Assembly (NCBI GenBank): GCA_036898135.1
Contig: CM072512.1
Location: 10,352,428-10,416,427 of the forward strand
Direction: 5' to 3'
DNA: 64,000 nt
Source: Oncomelania hupensis
Taxonomy: Eukaryota; Mollusca; Gastropoda; Littorinimorpha; Pomatiopsidae
In this document: positions 45,912 through 57,594 of the stretch, piece after piece
How the letters are laid out: every line of letters begins with the position of its first letter
Position numbering within the stretch: the first letter of the stretch is position 1
Position numbers and translations under genes: made by a program
The notes under the pieces: model-generated
The model's database searches: none
Told to the model about the DNA's origin: nothing
The model's input: only the letters and a program-made list of their open reading frames with translations

Positions 45912-46159
45912 TTGCGGTGCCTCTAGCTACAAAAGCTATACTAATAACCTACAGTTCAGTGACCTAAAGGGCGTCGGCGGAGCACTTGTGACATATTATG
46001 ACATCACCATACTGACCTGCGCTGCCCATTGCGGAGCCGAAAGAGCCTGTGGCTTCTTCTTCTACCACAAGAACAGGAGGGAGTGTGTAGCGAGTTCTTT
46101 TCATGGCAGTTTGTCTTTCGTCTCAGAAACTGGTTGGATCCTCTACACTCTCAATGATG
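45912..46159 (+). CDS. PAN/apple-domain exon of a PAN-tectonin protein
   Basis: Exon bounded by acceptor ttattgcag (ending 45911) and donor gtgagg (starting 46160). One leading base completes the previous codon, then 82 codons, then one base. The peptide has five cysteines in a pattern such as CAAHC...RACGFFFY...REC, which fits a PAN/apple module, an extracellular protein- or carbohydrate-binding fold. Joined to the next exon through the split codon g/at, the frame continues without a stop, which supports both splice sites. The 5' part of the gene (start codon, likely signal peptide) was not found in the window. PAN identity rests on cysteine spacing and the aromatic run, not on a search. Confidence 0.78.
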
Positions 46160-46314
46160 GTGAGGGCTTGCGAAAGTTCGTTGTTGTTCATTTTGTTGTT
46201 TTACAGATATAGGCCTAAACTATTTGTGCCTATTTATGTATAGGCTACAATGTTTTTACAAAAGCTCTCACACATACACACAAACTGAAACTGTATTCTG
46301 CTAATAGCAACAAG

Positions 46315-46316
<2 letters not shown>

Positions 46317-46397
<81 letters not shown>

Positions 46398-46414
46398 ATT
46401 ATTATAGAAGAGAG

Positions 46415-46485
<71 letters not shown>
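46317..46485. repeat. (ATT)n and (GA)n microsatellites in the intron
   Basis: ATT run at 46317-46410 and GA run at about 46420-46485, within the intron 46160-46523. Confidence 0.95.
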
Positions 46486-46490
<5 letters not shown>

Positions 46491-46523
46491 AATTTCATAA
46501 TAATATTTCCTGTCTGTCCACAG

Positions 46524-47362
46524 ATACCGTCCAACAAGAAAGCGACGCAGCCAACATCTGCCCTGCGATGTCAGTGGACGGTTGTTGGATCCTCATTGAC
46601 GGCCATCTATCGCACGCCTCTGTGGGGCCGGCAGGGGTGTGGGGAACCAACATCTACAATGAGATATTCCACAGACCTGGCACCTATCAAGCGCCGCAGT
46701 CCGCGGGTTATAGTCCTTGGAGCTGGGTAGAGGGAGGCTTGGTCATGCTCGACGTTGGCTCAGACATCGTATGGGCCGTGAACGGTTTCCAGCAGTACTA
46801 CTCCCGAAACGGCGTCTCGGCATATAACTCACGGGGGTCCAACTGGTTCGCATACGATGGCCTGTCGTGGGTCAGCGTCAGTCCTTCAGGCAGCCTGTGG
46901 GGAGTGGACACGTCTGGCAACCTGGTGCACCGCCGCGACTCCTCCAACGCTCTGCCTCACGGCACGGCCTGGGACGTGACCATGACTACTGCGGGGCTGC
47001 GAGTGGACGCCGGACATGCCGGGGTGTGGGCGCTGGACCAGAGCGGACGGCTGTTCTACCGAAACGGCACGTACGGCGACACGGGCGTGTCGGGCACGGA
47101 GTGGGTAGCGGTGAGAGGTCCACAGGGTACACTGACCAGCGTGTCGGTAGGGGCGAGCGTGGTGGTGGTGGTGGACGAAGCAGGGCGCATCTGGAGCAGG
47201 ACGGGCCTGGGACTCTACACGCCTGGCGGCCTGGCCTGGACACGCCTCACTGGACACCTGAAGCAGGTGGAGGTCTACGAGACGGATCAGTTCATAGTCC
47301 TATGGGGAGTCGATTTTACTCTTCCCTATCAACAAATTTACACCACAGTACTGACTAAATAA
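46524..47362 (+). CDS. Tectonin beta-propeller exon (terminal exon)
   Basis: The acceptor tgtctgtccacag ends at 46523. Two leading bases complete the codon from the PAN exon, followed by 278 residues to the stop at 47360-47362. The sequence contains about five repeats of the tectonin type: a W near the start of each blade, then S(V/P)G or similar, then (V/L)WGV/VWAV and a polar (F/I)xR(N/T)G. Examples are LSWVSVSPSGSLWGVD and GVWALDQSGRLFYRNG. Tectonin propellers occur in secreted lectins and in TECPR proteins. With an N-terminal PAN module, a secreted or surface recognition protein is likely. The stop overlaps the polyadenylation hexamer AATAAA (47358-47363). No disruption is seen. Confidence 0.9.
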
Positions 47363-47363
47363 A
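47358..47363 (+). terminator. Polyadenylation signal overlapping the stop codon
   Basis: AATAAA shares its second to fifth bases with the region of the TAA stop of the tectonin exon. If used, the 3' UTR would be only a few tens of bases, ending before or within the GAA run. Confidence 0.5.
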
Positions 47364-47403
47364 CGCTAACACACTGTTTAGTTTTCTCATAAATAAGAAG
47401 AAA

Positions 47404-47508
47404 GAAATAAAGAAGAAGAAGAAGAAGAAGAAGAAGAAGAAGAAGAAGAAGAAGAAGAAGAAGAAGAAGAAGAAGAAGAAGAAGAAGAAGAAGAAGAAGA
47501 AGAAGAAT
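47404..47508. repeat. (GAA)n microsatellite
   Basis: About 33 GAA units just downstream of the tectonin gene, followed by (AAC)n. Confidence 0.95.
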
Positions 47509-47803
47509 AACAACAACAACAACAATAACCACAAGATGAAGTTCTGTGAGATAGACCAATGATCTGATAGTGTATTGCTTCCACTACAGCAGTATGTTGA
47601 GCGAGAGTAGTTTGTGGTAAACATACTGCCTGGATGTACAGGAAGCCACTGCAAGTCTATGACAGAGTCCAAATTATGGTTTTAATAAATGTTAAAAATT
47701 TACCACAGTTGTGGGAATTGATGTAACGTCTTAACAAATTTGAGAAGCTATTACAGTTGCTGGAAATGCTTAGCTTTGATACAAGGAAGTCTGTATTAAT
47801 GTT
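47509..47803. other. No feature recognised
   Basis: Gene-flanking sequence without recognisable repeats or frames. Confidence 0.45.
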
Positions 47804-48053
47804 TGTCACGGACCGGGTTTAGAGTAATTTGGTCCGATGACTTTATGTATTGTAGTCTCTTCCTTTGAAAAGATATTTGTTGCACTATTTTTTATTGATA
47901 GCTAAATTCTAATTGGTTGAGCTGGTCACATGACGGCTCACCAATGTACATTCAAAAATATATTTATTCTTTTCTTGACTGTACCACGGAGTGGTTGTTT
48001 TGAACTTCTCGCAGCTGTGTCTGCAGGTATATATTGTTTATCATTGAAATGTT
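47804..48053 (+). mobile_element. Repeat C, copy 2, left part
   Basis: Starts TGTCACGGACCGGG and matches copies 1 and 3 in reverse orientation up to gaaatgtt, where the family B2 LTR begins. The other end of this copy reappears at 53804-53846. Confidence 0.78.
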
Positions 48054-48711
48054 TGTTACTCTGAGACTCGCGCGGCGGTCCGAATGGCACGCGCGCGATA
48101 GATCTGTTCGTTTTATTTTGCAACGCATGCAATAATAGAGTGTGTTTACCTTTGATTTGATTTTACGTTGTTGTTAGAAGAAGCTTTGTATAACGTTGAT
48201 AATTTTAGTTGGTCGATATTATTTGAGAATTTTCGAGAGTTGGTTGTTTACTATCGATCGAAGCGTATGGATAATTCTAGTGGTAACCATAGAAGCTTCT
48301 ATCCCAAATAAGGTTGTATGACTCGAGACAGTGATGACGAAGTTAATTTTGATTGGTTGTGGTGCGTTACGCTGGAGTGTCCTAAATTGTTCTGGAGTAT
48401 AGAGAGACTATATAAGTGCCGCACTGTTTCAAAAGGGAAGAGTTGAAAGTAGTTTGTATTGTTTGGTTGATAGTAGAGAGAATTGTAAAGTGGAAAGTTG
48501 TGTTGAAAGTGAAAAGTTGTGAGTGGAAAAAGCGATAGTATACAGTTGTTGATGTTCGCTGAATAAAGTTGGAAAACTACATACGACGACTCCAGCCTTG
48601 TTGACGATTGAACGGGTTGCGTGGATAAACAAATCTGAGTTACACCTATCAGGAGGATTCAAGCATTGGGGCTGAATCAACTACTGATAAAAATCAACAT
48701 CGAGTGTAACA
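48054..48711 (+). repeat. B2 5' LTR
   Basis: 658 bp; clearly related to the B1 LTR but more diverged than the two B1 LTRs are from each other. It has a tatataag promoter-like motif near 48410 and is followed by TTTTGGGGGCCAAGCC. Confidence 0.9.
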
Positions 48712-49214
48712 TTTTGGGGGCCAAGCCGATATCCACATCATAGCCAAGGGTTCAACTGCTACAACAAGCGAGTCAACGTTACGAGAGGCAGTCATCGAGG
48801 GTAGCCGCCAACAAGTTGCGTCGGGAGGGGCCAACATACTGGGACTACATCTCCGATAGATTCGGGTTGACTGCAAGGGCGTGTAGTCGCCGAATAGTTG
48901 CTTCGTGAGCGAACAACAGACCGGGACTACGTGGCTGCCGCAAGACTACGTCGAGGGCCAGTCTCGGAGCTTCATCGCCAGTTTTACAGAGAGCGACGAG
49001 CGGACGTCACGTCTACTTCAGCACAGGAGTGTATACATCAACACCAGCGTGGTGCAGCGTCGCATACGACGAGGACAGCGGGGCCTGCGTCAGCGAAAGC
49101 GACTAGTGGCAAGCATCAGCGCTACTGCAGAAAGCATGCTGTTCTAGAGCAGTCTAGAAAGGTACAGCACAATCAAGAACTTTCCAGAAAAGAACTTTCC
49201 AGAAAAGCATCAAG

Positions 49215-50051
49215 ATGGCTGACTTCTGGCAGAAAGGGATTGAACTGAATCTAAAAGGCAAACTGCTGACGGAGTACGTCAAATTCCAGGAGAGAATATT
49301 GCGTGAAGAAAGAGAAGAACAGCGACGACGCGAAGAAAGAGAAATTTAACAGCAGCGGCAAGAAAAAGAAGAGCAGCGACGCCGAGGAGAAGAGGAAGAA
49401 CAGCGTCAACGGGAAGAAAGGGAAGAACAACGCAGGCGTGAAGAAAGAGAGTTCGAGCTGAGACGTTTTGAAGTTGAGCTTCAGTTCCAGCTAGAAATGG
49501 CGCGCATCCAGCAACAACAGAACGTGCCACATGTTATCAGCGACTACAAAGCTCCAAAATTGCCAGCATTCGTCGACGAAAAGAACCAGATCGACAGCTA
49601 TCTGGCGAAGTTCGAAGGGTTCGCCGAAAGCGCTAAATGGCAACGTCAAGACTGGGCGATCATACTCAGCGCACTACTGACGGGGAATGCGCTCGACGTC
49701 TACACCAGACTGTCGAACAATGACGCCAAAGACTACGACGTTTTGAAAGAGGCCCTATTGCAGTGCTACAACTTTACAGAGAAGGGCTACCGTAAACGCT
49801 TTCGTGAATGCCGGCCTTTGTCAGACGAGACGCCAAAGCATTTTGTGGAGCGCCTGTCGTCATATCTACACAAGTGGGTGGAATTATCAGGCAAAGGGAA
49901 GACTTACGGGAGTCTCCATGATCTGATCGTAAGGGAGCAATTACTCAACGCCTGCCCTAAGGACCTCGCGATCCACTTGGAAATACAAAAGTTGCAGACG
50001 CTAAAAGACGTTGCTGAGTCTGCTGAAAGATATCTCATCGCTTATGGGTAG
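49215..50051 (+). pseudogene. gag: B2 gag remnant
   Basis: ATG at 49215 as in B1. An in-frame TAA at 49347-49349 cuts the coiled-coil region, and another in-frame stop (TAG, 50049-50051) falls where B1 has AAA. Between them the Gag core (49497 onward) is open and similar to B1. The zinc-knuckle part continues in the following sequence. It is a broken copy, older than B1. Confidence 0.9.
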
Positions 50052-53000
50052 ACGCTGTGGCCACCCAAGGCGACGAAACCATTTCAAAAGACTGGAAACC
50101 ATGGGAACCAGATCCAGGGGAGTCAGACGAGCCAGAGACACACGGACTCCACGCCACCTCCCAGAGAAGGGCATTCAAGAGGCTGTTTCACCTGCAACGC
50201 TACAGACCACCGAGCGGCTAACTGTCCTTAAAAATAAAGTAGAGGACAGCAGAGCAATACGGACAATGCAGCGGCGGGCAACCGGCAGAGGTGGTTCTCC
50301 AATCAACGGCAAACCAGTAGAACTGACCATCAAGTATCAATATATATATGCGGCGGGAGCGTCATTCTTCAGAGTGAGACCGAGTGCACAGCTACTCCTG
50401 CGGACGTGCAAGAGTGCATGACCGATGGCCAACTTCTCCTTGCCAACGGGAAATCCATCCCCGTCGTCGCCAGCGCAGCTGTGACCGTCCAGAACATGCC
50501 TGTTTCTAAAGGACGCGTCTGAAATCATGAAGTGACTGTCCTAAGAGACTCTGGTTGCAGTGGAGTTATCGTCAGAGAAGATTTATTCGCCAAAGAACAG
50601 TTCACTGGCGATTCTAAATGGACACTTATGGCCGACAGCAAATGTGTGAAAGCGCCAGTTGCAAAGATTCAAGTCAGCACCCCTGTCTACATAGGCGAAG
50701 TAGAAGCGGTTTGCCTGAAGAAGCCGCTGTATGATTTGATGATCGGGAATATCGACGGCGCGAGACGACCCGACGACCCCGATTCAGAATGGAGTCCTGC
50801 CTCAACCCAACGTGTCGAAGTTGTGGAGGAGGATCCATTGCCATTTCCCGATGGAGACCTTACAGAGCTGCTACTAGACAATATGGCTACTCCCGCTCAG
50901 CCCTGCCGACCAGAGATCGTCGATGCTGTTACTACCAGGGCCTACGCCACTGAAGGTCGCCAACAGCTCCAAAGCTGCCATCGTGGACAGAGATAAACTG
51001 ATCCAGCTCCAGAAAGCTGATAGCACTTTAAACAAGTACAGGAACCGCCAAGACCATGTGACCAAAGGCATTGGCACGGTATATTTCGAGGTGAAGGCCA
51101 AGATCCTGTACCGAATCTTCCAGCACCCGAGGGTCAACGAAGGGAAACCACTACGTCAAGTCTTGGTACCGTTACCCCTAAGGCGCCAAGTGATGGAAGT
51201 AGCTCACGACTCCATCATGGGAGGTCACCTAGGCATTAAGAAGACGTCAGATAGAATCCAGGCGGTGTTCCACTGGCCAGGACTTCATGCGGACGTCAGC
51301 CGTTTCTGCCGATCATGTACATTTGCCAGAAGACCATACCTCGAGGAAGGGTCCCGAAAGTACCTATGCAGAGGATGCCTCTGATCGACCGACCTTTCAA
51401 GAGGGTGGCCTTAGACTTAATCGGCGAAATAAGACCTCCGAGTGAAGAAGGTCATCGATGGCTACTGTCCTTAGTTGACTATGCGACTCGGTACCCAGAA
51501 GCAGTGCCTCTTAGGAAGATTGACACTGAAACTGTTGCAGAGGCGCTGGTGGACATGTTCAGTAGACTCGGAGTGCCTGAAGAAATTCTGACAGTCCTCG
51601 GGACGCAGTTCGTCTCTGACTGCATGAAGGAGGTCAACAGACTGCTGAGCATCCGGCATTTGACTACGACACCCTACCATCCAATGTGCAACGGGCTCGT
51701 CGAGAAGTTCAATGCTACGCTGAAATCCACCCTGAAGAAACTATGCAGCGAGCAGCCCAGACAATGTCATCGCTACATCAACGCCTTACTGTTTGCCTAA
51801 AGAGAAGTGCCGCAGGAGTCCACCTGCTTTTCTCCGTTCGAGCTGCTGTACGGTAGAACCATCCGAGGGTCTACGCACATCTTGAAAGAACGGTGGACGA
51901 AGGAAGTAGACACCCCAGAGGTGAAGAACAGCTACTACTACGTGTTTGAACTACGGGAGAAGCTGGAGCAGACTCTCGAGATAGCCAGAGAAAACCTGAG
52001 GAAGTCCCAGGACTGTGGAAAACACTACTACGATCGCAGGGCTGTGAACAGGAAGTTCAAGCCTGGCAAGAAAGTGCTGGGGCTGTTACCTACCGATCAC
52101 AATAAGTTGCTGATGCAGTGGAAAAGCCCGTACGAAGTGGAGACCGTGGTGGGAATCAACGACTACAAGGTGAAGGTCGGCCAGCATTCCAAGATATACC
52201 ACGCCAACCTCCTTAAGCTGTACGTGGAAAGGCCTTCTGAGATTGTACACGCAGCAACAGCAGCTGTGATCGACGACAGCTTTGACAGCGATGAACTGTT
52301 GGAACTGGGAGACTTCCACAGCAAATAAGGCATCGATGATGTTAAGCTAGGACCAAGCTTGACGTAAGGTCAAAAGATTGAGTTCAAGGACCTTATGGGC
52401 GAATTTCCCCATAACTTCAGCGATGTTCCAGGCTCTACGACTTTGGTCGAACATGAAGTCCACTTCACTTCAAATATTCCCGTTCGATCCAAATCCTTCC
52501 CGATCCCTTTCAAGGCCCGTGAATCCTTGAAGAAAGACATCGACGAAATGCTGAAGATGGGCATCATCAGGGAGTCCAGTTCCCCCAACGCGTCCCCTGT
52601 CGTGGTCGTGAAGAAGAAGGACGGGAGCAACAGAGTATGCATCGACTACAGGAAGGTTAATAAGATCACCGTCTTCGACCCCGAGCCGACGCCTACTGCA
52701 GCAGACCTCTTTCGCCAATGATCTGGGAGCAAAATATTCTCGAAGATTGACCTCAGCAAATGTTATTGGCAAGTCCCCGTGCGTCAACAGGACATACCAA
52801 AGACTGCTTTTTTAACTCCTGATGGGACGTACGAGTGCCTAAGGATGCCCTTTGGCATGGTCTACAGCGGTGCTACCCTGAAGAGAGGAATGAAGAAGAT
52901 GCTCAATGGGATGGACAACGTCGTGTGTTACTGGGACGACCTGCTAGTCCATACCCGCACCTGGGAAGAGCATCTGCAGATCTTGAAGGAGCTGTTTCAC

Positions 53001-53201
53001 CGTCTCACAGAAGCCAACCTGACCGTGAGACCCAGCAAGTGCATTCTGGGAACTGACAACGTCGACTTCATCGGACGTTCGATGGAAGAAAGAAGCAATA
53101 GAGGATGCACTGACTCCAGGAAAGCCCATGGGATCACTGTCTTTGACCCTGGGCCGATGACAACCGACGAACGGACGAGGGCGTCGTTTCCTTGCGGATG
53201 A
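50052..53201 (+). pseudogene. pol: B2 pol remnant (protease, integrase, RT)
   Basis: Homologous to B1 pol in the same order. It is open only in pieces: 50532-50996 (protease-like, DSG), 50923-51384 and 51315-51800 (integrase; frameshift near 51320), 51807-52328 (integrase C-terminus), 52395-52721 and 52779-53201 (RT with YWDD near 52929). Stops lie at 51798-51800 and 52326-52328, and a further break is near 52721. As in B1, RT is followed by the duplicated RT segment (from about 53105) and no RNase H. The shared ending shows the truncation predates both insertions. Confidence 0.92.
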
Positions 53202-53280
53202 AAGAACATTGACTATGTGTGAATGAACTGAGAATACTGACAGTATCCAGACAGACTGAGATAAGTTTTGATTCTGGACT

Positions 53281-53803
53281 CAATCGCTTTTTCCACTCTA
53301 CAATTCTCAACTATCAACTTTCCACTTTTTACAACTTTCTCAACTCTAATACAACAGCTCTCTTTACTTTCAACTCTCTCTTATTTTGAAACAGTGCGGC
53401 ACTTATAAAGTCTCTATATACTCCAGAACAAACGAGAATACCCCTGCATAAAACACCACAACCAATTAGAATTAATTTCATCATCACTGTCTCACGTCAT
53501 ACAACCCTATTTGGAATGGAAGCTTCCATGGTTACCACTAGAACTATCCATACGCTTCGATCGATAGTAAACAACTGACTCGAGAAAATTCTCAAATAAT
53601 ATCGAGCAACTAAAATTATCAACGTTATACAAAGCTTCTTCTAACAACGCACAATCAAATCAAAGATGAATACACTCTATTACTGCATGCTTAGCCAAAC
53701 AAAACGATCTGATCTATCGCGCGCGTCACACACGCAAGCCTATTATTGTGCGCATTTCACACGTAAACCTACATGTACCATCGCACGCGTCTCCAACGTA
53801 ACA
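53281..53803 (-). repeat. Inverted, truncated B-type LTR
   Basis: Reverse complement of a B LTR: it contains atcgctttttccact, tttgaaacagtgcggcact and tatatactccagaaca, and ends in cgtaaca at 53803. It lacks the LTR 3' part. It is then followed by repeat C sequence. Confidence 0.88.
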
Positions 53804-53846
53804 ATGTGTAATAATTCAGAGAAAGTCTATGTATCAAGAAATTTTG
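53804..53846 (+). mobile_element. Repeat C, copy 2, right part
   Basis: taattcagagaaagtct and tatcaagaaattt are the reverse complement of C copy 3 near 55885-55925. About 350 bp of C that should lie between the two parts is missing. Confidence 0.75.
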
Positions 53847-53850
53847 CTTC

Positions 53851-54820
53851 CTAATAATAATAATAATACAGTACATTTGTATCGCGCGGTACCTCGCAAA
53901 CGGTAAGGAAAGCGAGCTCGCCGCGCTTGACAACACACGTGCAATCACACACACACACACACGCACACACCCACACACACACACACACACACACAGAACA
54001 CGTATACACTTATCAAATGGTTAAAGAATTACAGTAAAACATGCCCATGCAAAACAACAGATAATATGAATACCAAGAACCGAGCCGGTGCCGCCACCAT
54101 CCATGAACAGATGACGTGACTTGGTAAAAGATTACATATGGGGATGGAAGGGAGGGGGAGTGAAAATTATTGAGTTTGCATGTTAAAAAGGAGGGTCTTT
54201 AATTGGCGCTTGAAGGAAGAAAGTGATGGAGCATGTCGGAGTTGCATCGGTAGTGAGTTCCAGGCAGTTGCAGCAGAGAAAGAGAAAGATCGTTCACCAT
54301 AGGTCTTTGAGTGAACACGGGGGATATAAAGCAGTCTTGTATCAGAAGAAGAGCGGAGTTGTCTTGCAGGAGAGTAGACAGAGAGAAGGTCAGTAAAGTA
54401 TGAGGGGGCAGAACCAGTGAAGAATTTGAAAACAATAGTTGAGAGCTTGTACAAGATGCGAGCTCGAACAGGGAGCCAATGAAGAGATCGGAGTAGAGGG
54501 GTGGTATGGTCTCGTTTTTTAGCTTTAAGAACAAGGCGGGCGGCAGAGTTTTGGACTTTCTGAAGTTTTTCAAGAAGGTAAAGAGGGGAGCCAGAGAGGA
54601 GAGAGTTGCAGTAGTCAAGTTTAGATAGAACAAATGCACAGACAAGAGTGTTGGTTGTTTCGGTTGTAAGATATTGTCGGATGGAGCTAATGCGGTGAAT
54701 TTCGAAATAGGCAGAGCGGCACATGTTGGAAATGTGTTGGTCAAGTGACATGTCAGAAGACAGAATGAAACCTAAGTTGCGTCCTCCTTTTCTTCTTCTT
54801 CTTCTTCTTGATACTTCCAT
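53851..54820 (-). mobile_element. CR1/L2-like LINE 3' end
   Basis: The minus-strand element ends in an (ATT)n tail at 53851-53867. Its 5' end is lost in the TTC tract at about 54785. It contains a CA microsatellite (53948-53996) within the 3' region. Confidence 0.8.
54167..54820 (-). pseudogene. LINE ORF2 C-terminal fragment (CR1/L2-like)
   Basis: The frame encodes the region after RT, with motifs LSKLDYCNSLLSGSP, KVQNSAARLVL, LHWLPVRARILYK, GERSFSFSAATAWNSLP and APSLSSFKRQLK. These are typical of the C-terminus of CR1/L2-type LINEs. No RT catalytic motif is present and the first residues derive from the TTC repeat, so it is 5'-truncated. The fragment has no internal stop, indicating a recent copy. 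Exact clade is not certain. Confidence 0.85.
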
Positions 54821-55130
54821 TCCTCTTCTTCTTCTGCTTCCTCTTCTTCTTCTTCTTCTTCTTCTTGATTCTCCTTCTTCTTCTTCTTCTTCTTCTTCTT
54901 CTTCTTCTTCTTCTTCTTCTTCTTCTTCTTCTTCTTCTGCTTCCTCTTCTATCTTCTGCTTCCTCTTTCTTTCTTCTTCTTCTTCCCCTTCTTCCTCTTT
55001 ATTCTTCGTCTGCTTCTCTTCTTTCTTTTTCTTTCTTCTTATTCTTTCTTCTTCTTTCTTCTTCTTCTTCTTCTTCTTCTTCTTCTTCTTCTTCTTCTTC
55101 TTCTTCTTCTTCTTCTTCTTCTTCTTCTAC
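54785..55130. repeat. (TTC)n microsatellite tract
   Basis: Long CTT/TTC array with interruptions; open frames in it encode only homopolymeric runs. Confidence 0.95.
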
Positions 55131-55245
55131 CCCTTGGGGTCATGAGCAATCTTGTCACTGTAGATTGTTCTAACCTATAAAGGGAAAAGTGAAAGCCCCA
55201 GTTGAAAACCTGTCTTCCCTTTGTAGGCATGACAGATTCACTGCG

Positions 55246-55820
55246 GCAACAGTACCCCCGTTGGGGTGCCGGGGGTTTCAGTATAAATAGTATCCCCACT
55301 TTATGGAAATTTAGTGCTTTAAATTCCCACTGTCGCTGTCTTCCTCATTTGCTCTTTCCCATTCCTACTCTGTCCTATCACTCTGCTATACTATCTTCTT
55401 CTTCGCTAGATCAATGACCTACCCTTTTTCTTGAAAACTCTTCCTGGACAAGACTCCTTGTTTGTGTATGAGGTCTGTTGGATCAGCTTGGGAGTGTTGG
55501 ACGCTTTCTGCCGGGTGGTCACTAGGGCTTCATATGATGTTATTATTTAGCAATATAGGCATTTTATATATGTTTTGTTGATACTTTATAATGATGTTTG
55601 TATTCTATTTTGTTTTTGTAACCGGGGGTTCGAGTAGTTGGGGTAAAGCCTCAGCATCCCCTGCGTGGGATGTCTTTATGGTAAAGTGACTGGCCGGTGG
55701 AGGGCATTCAATTTTCCCACTAGGGTTGTTTCAGCAGATCTTTTATGCGGATCGGGGGTTGTCCGGTCCTGATTTGGCTCGGAAGAGTCCGCTGGACCTA
55801 AAGCAACAATCAATCAATCA
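55246..55820 (+). mobile_element. Retroposon D, copy 2
   Basis: Homologous to 7293-7877 from the first base (CCCCCGTTGGGG) to aaagcaa, with a (CAAT)n tail instead of (TGTAA)n. No clear target duplication is seen. Confidence 0.82.
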
Positions 55821-56005
55821 AAAAAACTTCTTCTTCCGCTTTGAGGCCCCAGCCGGAACTTCTGTAAACAAACGAGTTTACCACACTAAATTTCTTGATA
55901 CCTAGACTTTCTCTGAATTACTACACATACCTCTCTCTTCTCTGTGACGGGACCGGACCAGCAATACAATTCAAATCTCAACGATGTCGAATGCAGTTCA
56001 CACAT

Positions 56006-56415
56006 TGGGGGTGGCCTTGTGGCGCAGTGGATAAGTCGCCGGTTTCCTATGCCGAAGGTCGCGGGTTCGATTCCCGCAAGGGGCGAACGTATGTGACTTA
56101 GGTACGAGACTATTGAGGTCACTGAGGGTTTTCTCCGGGCACTCCGGCTTCCTCCTTCTCTTCAATAATGGTACAGGAAGCGGTCAATATAAAAAATTTC
56201 AAAAATAAAAATTCGATTTTCTTTCCATCTTCTCATAGCGATCTCCCTGCCCTTAACACCACCTGTTTGAGTGATGGATGTGTATTTGGTGTGTGTGAGG
56301 GTGGATGAGACAGGTGAGCGTGTATGTTGGTATAGATCGCCGCGCTTTGAGCCTGATTGATTTGGAAAAAGGCGCGTATATAGCATCCTGTATTCTTATT
56401 ATTATTATTATTTTT
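56006..56415 (+). mobile_element. tRNA-derived SINE
   Basis: The head has A-box-like TGGCGCAGTGG and B-box GGTTCGATTCC, with tRNA-like pairing CGGG/CCCG around the B arm. The conserved motif TTTTCTCCGGGCACTCCGG follows near 56130. The 3' end has GGCGCGTATATAGCAT and an (ATT)n tail. It is a SINE rather than a tRNA gene because of the appended body and tail. Confidence 0.87.
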
Positions 56416-56835
56416 ATACGCAAATTGCAAAACTAATTATAACAACTGATTATTACACCTTGATGCCGATTAATTTCATTAACGTAAATAAATATAATGC
56501 TATACACTGCAATTTGAAGTTTCAACTTCAAATCTATATATATAAATTGCTTAGCCGGAAGTCCTTCTTCGCCTCTACTATAAAGTTTGTCGGTATGGAC
56601 GCTGACCTGGGCAGGGGCTGGGCACTACGGATCGGCCTGCTGTGTGCCCAAAACCAGCGAAATCGTTATAGCCGACATTTCCTTACCGAACGTTTAACCG
56701 TTTCTGAGATAAATAAATAAACAAAATGTCCACAAACTGCAATAGCCTCATTCCGCGCGCTTCCATTAAAAATCAAATTGAGGTTTCAGCATGTTTTCCC
56801 ATATAGACCAAAAAATTGATGTCATTTCTAGGAAG

Positions 56836-56912
56836 CCTTTGTAGCTTACTGAGTAAAACATTCGCCTACCGTCCAGGGCGACCCAAGTTCAAATCTCACG
56901 CGGCCCATATTT
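56836..56912 (+). other. tRNA-like sequence inside the Helitron
   Basis: tagcttactgagtaaaacat resembles a D arm with A box, and cccaagttcaaatctc a T arm with B box. It is followed by a T-run that could terminate pol III. The acceptor stem is not convincing, so it is probably a tRNA-derived pseudogene or SINE head. Confidence 0.5.
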
Positions 56913-56968
56913 TTTTTTTACTCTTCAATATGGATATTTTTCTTTTTAATTTAGTCTTTTTACCTTTA

Positions 56969-56973
<5 letters not shown>

Positions 56974-57065
<92 letters not shown>

Positions 57066-57176
57066 TATAAACTAATAATAATAAATTATTATTATAATTA
57101 TTATATCTTATATCAAATTTTCTTTTAAAACCTTGGTGTGTTTTTATTATTTCTATTTGTATTATTCTATATTCAA

Positions 57177-57246
<70 letters not shown>

Positions 57247-57365
57247 TATAAACTATTAATAATAATTATTAGTATTATAATAACAATTATAATATCTTAT
57301 ATCAAATTTTATTTTAAAACCTTGGTGTTTTTTTCTGATTCCTATTTGTATTATTCTATATTCAA

Positions 57366-57432
<67 letters not shown>
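56974..57432. repeat. Compound repeat: (ATT)n blocks in ~185-bp tandem units
   Basis: Three ATT runs (56974-57065, 57178-57246 and 57367-57430) separated by two near-identical spacers containing atcttatatcaaatttt and aaaccttggtgt. Confidence 0.9.
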
Positions 57433-57433
<1 letters not shown>

Positions 57434-57594
57434 ACGATCGGGATGGGGTGGTACGTGTAGGTAAAAGGGGGCTACGGGTAGGTTTAAAGGGGCATGGGTA
57501 GGCATAACGGGGATACGGGTATATATAAGGGGGTATGGTGATGGTCGATTCCTTTCATCCATACCTGCGAAACGATCAACGGGGAAGTATCAAG

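Larger units (their letters stand above)
48054..53280 (+). mobile_element. Family B copy B2, decayed and lacking its own 3' LTR
   Basis: 5' LTR 48054-48711 (658 bp, TGTTAC...TAACA), leader, gag and pol homologous to B1 throughout, but with several stops and frameshifts. The homology ends near 53280, before the 3' LTR, and runs directly into an inverted B-type LTR. B2 lacks the nested A array and so shows the unoccupied ATCTC target (at about 50028-50032). Confidence 0.92.

Noticed and set aside
47355..47672. Poly-Phe, poly-Ser or poly-Leu frames
   Set aside because: Translations of the (GAA)n microsatellite.
56006..56090. Functional tRNA gene
   Set aside because: A and B boxes are present but the sequence continues into a conserved SINE body and an ATT tail.
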